The position numbers and the translations under genes are program-made. Of a stretch of DNA of 64,000 nucleotides, positions 56,489-64,000 are shown in pieces (position 1 is the first letter of the stretch; the number at the start of each line of letters is the position of its first letter). The notes below the pieces were generated by a model. The model saw only the letters and a list, made by a program, of their open reading frames with translations. It ran no database searches and was not told where the DNA came from. Origin of the DNA: Falciphora oryzae (Eukaryota > Ascomycota > Sordariomycetes > Magnaporthales > Magnaporthaceae); contig JNVV01000041.1 of assembly GCA_000733355.1 (NCBI GenBank), positions 334,458-398,457 of the forward strand. Reading direction: 5' to 3'.

Positions 56489-59400
56489 TCAAGAAGGCAT
56501 GACTCCCTGCTGCAAAAGATTCAGCGCGTCCTCGTATCTCCCAGGGCTGTGGTCTGTGAGCATCGTGCCCGCGAACCGCACCTCGCGGAACCTCGTCTCC
56601 ACGTCGCGCACATACTTGAGCACCACGCGGCGCGCAGGCCTGCCCATGTAAAATCCCGCCGCCGCCGCCGCCTCGGCCTCGGCGCCCGCGGGGGGACGGC
56701 CTGTCGCGCCCTGGTGAGCGCCGGCTGCGGCCGCTGCGGCGCCACCACCACCACCAGGCGGCCGGATAAAGGCGTCGCGCCTCATCACGCGCGTCGTCTC
56801 GATCGTGAGCACCTCGCCGGGCGGCAGCAGCTTCATGCTCATCATGTTGGCCCGCAGCGTCTTGAGCGCCGCAAACGCCCACGTGTCGTCCTCGCCGCCC
56901 TCGCCGCCCTGCTTCCTGGGCGGCCGCCCGGGGCCACCATGTCCGCTACCACCGCCGCTGCCGCCGCCGTCGCCATCGTGGTCGACGCTATTGCTGTACC
57001 AAGACCGCGAGAGCCCCTCCTGGAAGGCGGTCCAGAGCCTCTGCCGAATCTCCATCTTGGCGTCGATGTTGTCGTTCTTTATCGCTAGCGCAACCGCCTG
57101 GAGGTCGTGGAGGACGCCGAGTGAAAGATGCGGAACCAGATCGCTGCCCTGCACCACGCTCGTGATGAGGCCTCGCGTCGCCTTGCGTAGCGACGCCGAC
57201 ATGGTACCTGGCGGTCCATAGGCAAATACGTGGATCGGCCGGCCGGCTGGCAGGCAGAGCTCGCGCGTGGGCCGCTCCGATGATGCCGGTCCTCCCGAGG
57301 TCGCAGCCGGGGTTGACGATGACGGCAGTGCGGCCGCCGATGACGACGCGCCAGACGTGACAAAATAGGTCCCCGTGACGGCGGGCTCCGAAAGCATGAC
57401 GCCAAGAAGGGCCGTGACTCCACCGCCGAGTGAATGTCCGCACAAGACGAGTCCGTAGTCGGGGTACTCTTCGAGGGCTGCCTTTAGAGTGGCCAAGACA
57501 CGCCCGTCGCCGCCATAGAGCAACCGGCGTGCCGAGGCATGTATACCCTTGTGCACCTTGTAGTTTCGCCCGCGCCAGAGCAGGTCGTCGTAGTCGCACG
57601 TCATGTCCGCTAGCACGTCCTCGAAGCCCAAGGTGCCTCGGCAGGCGAGAACAACGGCCTTGGCCTCCTTATCGATTGAAATGTAGTGTACGAGGGGCAC
57701 GCCTGTATTGGTGGCTCCGGTCGAGTCCGACCCACCCTGGGGGTCGACAAAGGACGAGAGCAGGATTGAGTTGGCCTCCGAATCAGTGTGGTGGGCGTAC
57801 GATGTCAGCTCGTGGTGAGTGTTGTCGTCGAGAACCTGGAGTAGCGACATCTTCTTGGAAATTCCCATGACCTTGAGGAAGCTAGACCCATACGAGGCCG
57901 ACGAGAAAAGCATGTATCGCGTGATGTTGCGCAGGAGATGGCCCCGAGGGAACATGCCCTGAACCATGCCAGTTCGTCTCAGGCCGTTGAGAGCATCCGT
58001 GTCTCCGTAGGCGCTGCGCGTGAAGTAAGACGAGAGAACTAGGGAAGTCTGCGAGTCGCTAGTTTTGAGCGTGTAGATGCTCGGGTTTTGCGACCGGACA
58101 CGCCGATGGTGTTTGCCCGGGGACGACGACGAGTGGAGGAACGGGTTGTGATCTGAGATGTCCTTGTCAGAGCGAGACTTTGACATTGAAGGTCCGCCCG
58201 ATGTGTACGACCGGCCGCTGACCGAAGCCGCAGGGGCTGACAGATCGCCCCTGAGAAGAGTAGGACTGATGGGGCGGTTGCTGTCGATGGTGTGAATGGA
58301 GTATGTATCGCTTTGAGAGACGAGCGAGTCCCGCTTCCTCTCGTGCACGGCCACGTAGCTCGTCCTGGACAACGACCTGGGGATGGCTTCGGGCGGAACC
58401 GTATTCTGCCGAGCCAGCGTCTTCCCGGGGCTGCCGTCAGCCTTATTGGGTGGCGGCGGAGCCTCCCGCCTCGGAATCATCGAAGGCAGCCTACCGGGGA
58501 CCGCGACGTGCGGCGGCTGCTGCATAGGGAGCTTTGCCTGTGTGAATGCGCTGGATCCGGGTGCGACGGCGCTGGCGGGCGCAGTCTTGACTTTTCGGAA
58601 GGATGTCAGCGGCAGCCCTTCATTGTCGCTAGACTCCTTCCTCAGCAGACTGGACAGCGCTGGGCCTGGCCCCTTTTTCAATGCTGTCCGGAAGCCGCCC
58701 TTCTTGTGATCGGTTGGCTTGCCGGCGGGGCCAGGCTGTTCTGCTCTGGGTCTCTTCGTCGGGGGCTTGCTCGGAGTCCGTTCGACACCCATGGTTGAAC
58801 TCGAGAGCTTCAAGGGCGTACGCTGTCGCTTCTGGTTGGCTGATTCGGGCGGTGAAGGCTTGAAGACGGGAAGCTGGGAAGATCGTGGCTGGGCGGCTAT
58901 AGGCACGGCTGGCGACGTCGGCTGGGGTATCCTCGAGGCGTCGGTGAGCGTCGCGGGGCTCTTGGGCGGTACTGGGGGGCGTAGATCTTCGCCGTCATCT
59001 GGGCCGTTGTCCTCATCGCTGCCGCTATCTTGCAGTTGCTCAACAAACCCAGCCGGTTCCTCGTTGAGCCCGGGCTGAAGCTCACACTCGTTCCTATGAA
59101 AGTCCGTCGCGCGGAAGGTGTTGCGGTCCACCCTGTACACGAACCGATAGCTCGAGCCGCCCGCGACCGACCCGTCCTGGCGCCGCTCGCTGGGCCGAGG
59201 CGGCCTCGACGGCCCATGCTCTATGAGCTTCGCCCCTGGGGGTGGAGACAGTGGTGGCGGGTTGGCTCCCTGTATGTCAACCGTGATGATTTTGCTGGTC
59301 GTGGTCTCCGTCATGATGGAGACCTTGGCCTCGTCAGGCAAGGACCGCAGGATTTGCTGTTTGAGGTGGATTTCGGGCAGATCGTCGTCGTCGTCGCTGC

Positions 59401-60447
59401 TCTGCTGGGCGCTGTGGTTTTGTATCACACTCATTATGTCGGTGCCGCCATGGTCCAGGGGAAGCGCCTCGTTGCCCTGGCGCATATAGTTTCCGTTGTG
59501 AACGCCATAGAGACTATCCTGGTGCAGGGCATACCTCTGCAGGACGGGGCAGACAAGAGCCACGATTAGCACGCGAAGCCACACCCTAGACCTGAACGCG
59601 CCCACAGGGACTTGGAGAAGCTTACCTCCCCGTCGGTCGCGACGACAACATCCCAAACCACCTCTTCAACCTCCAGCCTGCGATTTTCTTCCTCGATGAG
59701 ATCACTGCACCACCTCTGCAGGTACGCCATGCCGCACAGGCCGAGGAAGAGGTCGATGATGCCGACGCGCTCCCCTTCGACGCCGGTGGCCGGGTTTTGG
59801 AACTCTCTGCGGATCAGGGTGAAGATGCTGGCGATTGCGCGCGACGACTCTGTTGAGCCGAGCAACTGATCGGCAAAGGACAGGAGAAGCTGGGTGACCT
59901 CGTGGACGTTGGAGGCTGCCGTCTCGACGAGCTGGAAGCTTGTGGCAGTAAGGAATGCGGCGCCGGTAATGGTGCGGTGGATGGTGGCGAGGCCGCGCTC
60001 GAGAAGATTCTCAGTCTCGGCGCGGCCGAACTCGGTGCTGTTGGTGGCCAGCAGGTCCTTGCCGGCGCGGCTGAGGATGCCCTCGACCACGACACGGCCC
60101 AGGTCGAAGCTGGAGAGGGTGGCGGCCTTGCTGGCGTGGAATGTGTAGCCGCCGATCGAGGTGCCCAGGCGGAGGAAGAGACTGGCCGAGCGAGTGGACA
60201 GAGTCACTGCCTGAGCGAAGGGGAAAGGCAGAAGCGTGCGGCCCTGCTGCACGGCAGCGCCATCATCGCCGTGTTCTTCGTCGCCGTCGTGGGGCGCACT
60301 GTCGTGGTCATCGCTGTCCTCGACGTGGCGTTGGTGGCGGCGAAGAGCGATATCCATGGCGGCCGAGGGGTGGAGCAGGCCGTCAGCGCCGCCGACTGAA
60401 CAGTAGGAAGAAAGACTGTCGTCGTCGTCTTCCTGTCCAGAGCTCAT
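56489..60447 (-). CDS. Large class-3 lipase (sn1-diacylglycerol-lipase-like)
   Basis: This is an alpha/beta hydrolase of the lipase_3 family, predicted to cleave acylglycerols at a membrane. The exons are 60447-59626 and 59536-56489 (1,289 aa). The 89-bp intron has donor GTAAGC and branch GCTAATC, and joins ATDGE to RYALHQDSLYG. The N-terminal half holds a conserved hydrophobic segment (FLRLGTSIGGYTF) followed by about 300 disordered Ser/Pro-rich residues with RPPRP-type motifs. The catalytic part has the oxyanion strand VVLACRGT, the nucleophile elbow GHSLGG with Ser976, and GSDLVPHLS as the likely Asp site. After it comes an unusual insertion of His/Gly and Ala-rich low complexity. Length and layout resemble fungal sn1-DAG-lipase-like proteins; the exact substrate is unknown. 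Further small introns inside the long exon cannot be excluded. Confidence 0.85.
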
Positions 60448-61292
60448 AGCAGATCTAATCAGGCGAGTAGCGAGATAGCCAAGATATATAATTATACCTC
60501 TAATCAGGTACTTTTGACTGCCCCGCGTGTCCGGTCGATGTTCTGGGCAGTTCCGGACGCAATGGCTGCTGACAGGATGATGCTGGAGACCCCACGGGCT
60601 CGTGTGCTGTATTAAGGGGGCGGTTTCGTCTGAATTGTTCTTCTTGCTGCGGCCAGCACCACCATGTCAGTTGCGGACCGGCGTGTCGGTTGCTCCTAGC
60701 GGGGAGGGTTGGGGCTATCCGGAGGAGGCCACCCTGAGTTCGACACGGAAAGAGACGCCCTCGCGGGTGCGGCGCGATGCGCTGCTCTCGGGCGATTCCT
60801 GATCCACTTTGCCTTGAAGCAACAACGACGGGAAGAGCGCAGAGTGCGCAGCAAATTTACACGATCTGCATGGAGGGAAATAAGATCAGGAAGGCAGGGT
60901 AGGTGGTGTTTGTTCCTAGCGGCCGGCGCTTGGCATCTATAAAATCCCAGGATATGGTGGCGAACCCGTCCCTGAAACAAATGCAATGGGCACAAAAAGC
61001 GACGGCCATCAATCGACGATAGCATGGCCAATTATCCCCGGTCGCCAGGGCAGATGATCAGTGGGATGACGCGGTGCAAAACTCTGGGCCAGCATCGCGA
61101 AAGCCTGCGCCCGCGCCGTCGGCGAGGGGCAGACATGTGATTGCCATGCATAAGCAAAACCGGGAACGCAAGGGCCAGATGACGGTTTACGCCTGCCTAC
61201 CTTCTGCATCGGCCGGATCTAGCCGGCACCACTCACCTGTTGAGCTGAGGCCATCTCCCCCATCCCTCCCCTGAAATTCATCGCGTCTTCAG
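60448..61292. other. Spacer between lipase promoter and next ORF
   Basis: Contains the lipase 5' region (AT-rich TATAATTATA-like DNA near 60,485). No gene is supportable. Upstream exons of the following ORF might lie here, but I find no matching donor. Confidence 0.4.
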
Positions 61293-61898
61293 CCCGCGAC
61301 CCTGAACGAATCCTTTCCTCCAGGCCGCCAGAGCTCACGTCCCTACAATGGAAACGACGCCCAAATTCCTTTCCCACGAGACCGGCCCCTCCGTCTCCAC
61401 ACCAGGCCCAAGACTCGCCGAGATGCGCTCCTGAACTTGCGGGCGTTTTCGAAGGAATATGCAGAAAAGTACCAGTCTGAACGGCCGCCAAGCTTCGAGG
61501 TATTTGCCCCCAAAGCTCAAATCAACGACTGTTTGGGATGGATGCAGCCGGACGGCGACTTTATATGGTCGCTAGTTCGCAAGTTCAGGGTTGGTCCCTA
61601 CCAGGCCCTCGAGGCGAGCTTGCCATGGTACTACGCGACAGTGTGCAGGTTTGTCCCCCGGGGGGCCCTCCATGACGATGTGGTCCAGTCACAGTACGAC
61701 TTCTTCTATCTGGCGGGCTTTTACTGTGCCCTTTTCAAGGAGGACAATTGGCGGGACTTGGTGCTCCCACATGCGCTGCAGCGGGAGCAATGCATTTACG
61801 GCAAAAAGAGGGAGGGAGTTTATGACTTGGAACACCCCATGGAGAATAGAATATGCAAGGGGCAAAATACGGGTCTCGGTTCAACCCGGCGAAGCTGA
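61293..61898 (+). pseudogene. Unassigned conserved-looking ORF without a start codon
   Basis: A 201-codon open frame begins after an acceptor-like CTTCAG (61287-61292, with CTGAAAT branch-like DNA 21 nt before) and runs to a stop at 61898. It lacks any in-frame ATG near its start. The text is protein-like: KEYAEKYQSERPPSFEVFAPKAQIND, DGDFIWSLVRKFRVGPYQALEASLPWYYATVCRFVPRG, then QSQYDFFYLAGFYCALFKEDNWRD. I recognise this as a type of unannotated Sordariomycete protein but no function. It is either the last exon of a spliced gene whose first exon I cannot locate or a gene remnant that lost its 5' end; I list it as probable remnant. There are no internal stops. Confidence 0.4.
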
Positions 61899-63324
61899 GG
61901 GTGCAGTCGAGGTGTCGACGCTTGGCGGTGAGCCTGGCAATGCCTCTGCTGTCGTCGAGTATTGATGCTTCTTTGTTTCCTTGAGTTTGTTGGAGTCGGG
62001 AGCAAACAAACATGAGCCATAAACCACGGCGATGATGAAGCCTGTCTGGTGGGGTCAGCTTCCTGGTGGCACATGGCGCCGTGTTTGGACCTTGGACTCC
62101 TAAACTGAACCACAGCGGCCCGAGATCTTGGATGCGATACCGACATGGCGGAAAGGCTGCACGTGAGAATCAATGCGAGCACGCGAGATGAGCACGCCGC
62201 CAGGTGAGCGAACACTCGCTTCAACATGAGTTCAGCCCAACAGGACTAATCTAGCCTGACTTTAGGCCCTAGACTAGATCGCCCAAACGCGTGGTCACTC
62301 ATGACGTGCAGTAGCAGCATGATCCCGTCGAAAAAAAAAAAAAAAAAAAAATACCCGCCCTTGATCGTCAGCCCCGATCTTCCCACCAGGGCCCGATGGG
62401 AGACAGCTTACACGGCATGCCAGCACGTCGCGGATGTTGGGGCGACGTGGCCAGCTGTCGCCCAGCCTTTTGGAGCGAGTGGCAGGCTGGAGAGGTATCC
62501 ATGCATCCTGATGGCTTCCAGCGGCACTCAGCATGAAAGACAATGACTGTCTGACCGGCGAATCCGATGTGGATTTTGCTCCGTATGTGTAGCCATCCAT
62601 GAAGCATCGTTCGTCTTTCTCTCGGAGATGAAGACGGCCTCTCACTTCTCGTATTTGGCCCCAGGCGCTGTGCTATTTCCATCTCCGAATCCCATCGACG
62701 ACTCCAATCCTGCATGCACGCAGCCCAGCGGATCCCTCCCCACCACATCCGATGATGGCACTCAACCACTCGTAGCGCTGTAACCCAGCAGCCGATGCGG
62801 CTGAGTCGAGGCGCGATACGCCGAGGAACAGGGACGCCCCTCTGAAAATCAATCGGGACCGCGTGCGGCCACGCCGACCCACGATAGGGTCGTGAGGCTG
62901 CCCGCGTTGATCGCCATTCCTTTTCGGAATCCTGGAAACGGGCTGTGGCCCCTCTACGTCAGCGGGATTACCCGTTTCGTCGGGGCTGGAGATAACACCT
63001 AGGCAAACCCTCACTTGTTTTTGTCTTCTCCATCTCCTGTCTATCGCCCTTGGACGCCTCCTCCCGCCAACTACCCCCATTCGCTTACCGCCATTACCGC
63101 CCGATCTCCGGTCGCGCGTCTAGCCGCTCCGCCAACGAGTCGCTCTTTCGTTTGGGCTCACCGACGGTGAAGTATACTTTCTTGCACACCGCAACGACTC
63201 CCATTCGTTTTCCCTCCCCTCCCACTGCGTGCCTCTTTACTCCCTCCATCGATACAAGCCGCCTGCCAGTCCGTCCAACCGCCTTTCTCTCCCCGACCGA
63301 CAACCACCTACACATTTTCACAAA
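61899..63324. other. GNA1 upstream region
   Basis: No gene seen. Contains A21 at 62331-62351. The last 300 bp are CT/CAC-rich, like a fungal promoter-leader, directly before the GNA1 start. Confidence 0.5.
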
Positions 63325-63674
63325 ATGGCCATCCACTACAGCGAGGCCCCGGCGGCGGACCAGCAGACGAGCCCCGCAGCCGCCAGCAGCAGCGACGAGG
63401 CCGGGCTCTTCTCCCTCGACCTCGTCTCTCCCGACGTCGCGGCCCAGCTCCCCGAGGGCTACCGGATCCGGTCTCTGCGCAAGTCCGACTACGACTCGGG
63501 CTACCTCGACTGCCTGCGCGTCCTCACCACTGTCGGCGACTTCGACAGGGACGCCTGGCACGCGCGATACGACGAGTTCGCCGCCGCCAAGGGCACCTAC
63601 TACATCCTCGTCGTCGAGGACGGCGAGGGCAGGGTCGTGGGCACGGGCGGCCTGATTGTCGAGAGGAAGATGTA

Positions 63675-63718
<44 letters not shown>

Positions 63719-64000
63719 GCACGCAGCACGCACCGCGTTCTGCTGATTCTCAGCACCGCGTCAGCGCGCATGTCTTTGGGGGACACCGGCTGACCGTTTT
63801 CCCTTCCATTCCACAGAGTTCACAACCTCGGCTCGGTCGGCCACATCGAGGACATCGCCGTGGCCAAGGACCAGCAGGGCAAGAAGCTGGGGCTCCGCAT
63901 CATCCAGGCGCTCGACTACATCTCGGAGAGGGTCGGGTGCTACAAGAGCATCCTCGACTGCAGCGAGAAGAACGAGGGCTTCTACGTCAAGTGCGGCTTC
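63325..64000 (+). CDS. gna1: Glucosamine-6-phosphate N-acetyltransferase (GNAT), partial
   Basis: This enzyme transfers acetyl from acetyl-CoA to glucosamine 6-phosphate in UDP-GlcNAc synthesis, and so feeds chitin and glycoprotein building in the cytosol. Exon 1 is 63325-63671; exon 2 begins at 63817 and runs past the window end. The 145-bp intron (donor GTAAGC, acceptor CACAG) starts with a CA microsatellite. The protein shows IRSLRKSDYDSGYLDCLRVLTTVGD, the strand GRVVGTGGLIVERK, the joined HNLGSVGHIEDIAVAKDQQGKKLG that includes the acetyl-CoA loop (QQGKKLG), and LDYISERVGCYKSILDCSEKNEGFYVKCGF. Only the last few residues are missing. The identity is very likely because this run is almost invariant in GNA1. 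Confidence 0.93.
63677..63715. repeat. CA microsatellite in the GNA1 intron
   Basis: Nineteen CA units starting 5 bp after the intron's 5' end. Length changes here could move the branch point relative to the donor but not the reading frame. Confidence 0.95.

Overview
The window looks like a nuclear contig of a filamentous ascomycete, most likely a Sordariomycete and plausibly Sordariales. The genes carry short introns (about 60-160 bp) with GTRNGT donors and CTRAC/CTAAC branch points, coding DNA is GC-rich, and the gene families are filamentous-fungal (ASH1 methyltransferase, PFA5 acyltransferase, CFEM-GPCR). The repeats carry the transition-only damage expected from repeat-induced point mutation (RIP). 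Three runs of N (11018-11491, 27119-27487, 43942-44217) are assembly gaps.

Layout. 1-15.2 kb is a housekeeping block: splicing factor SF3A1/Prp21 (minus), ASH1-type H3K36 methyltransferase (plus) and palmitoyltransferase PFA5 (minus). 15.2-29.1 kb is almost empty of genes and rich in homopolymer tracts; it holds one tiny cysteine-pair (zinc-ribbon-like) gene. 29.1-31.4 kb encodes a CFEM-domain seven-helix receptor (minus). 33.6-43.0 kb is a decayed accessory stretch: a second tiny zinc-ribbon-like gene, a frameshifted fungal hypothetical gene with a 17-bp tandem duplication, an orphan first exon of a mitochondrial-carrier gene, a phosphotransferase-like pseudogene lacking its core, and a secreted-protein gene with two nonsense codons.

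At 45.2-45.7 kb is the most unusual locus. A TATA-driven signal-peptide exon is followed by an array of 53-bp terminal exons that are variants of one short cysteine-ended peptide. Two have intact branch points and acceptors, one has lost its acceptor but stays reachable in frame by intron retention, and one is a decayed stub. It could make variable secreted peptides by alternative 3' exon choice.

47.07-56.31 kb is a nested transposon complex: a Fot1/pogo-like DNA transposon (46-bp TIRs, TA duplication, about 1.9 kb once emptied), split by a solo LTR (TSD AGTTT) and by a full 7.05-kb Ty3/gypsy element (identical-length 295-bp LTRs, TSD GGTAA). The Gag-Pol polyprotein keeps one reading frame over more than 5 kb but is broken by stops, and its RT active-site pair has become Asn-Asn. 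An 11-nt primer-site complement inside the LTR suggests Tf1-type self-priming. The complex lies between a KduD-like dehydrogenase (plus) and a very long class-3 lipase (minus). The window ends inside glucosamine-6-phosphate N-acetyltransferase (GNA1).
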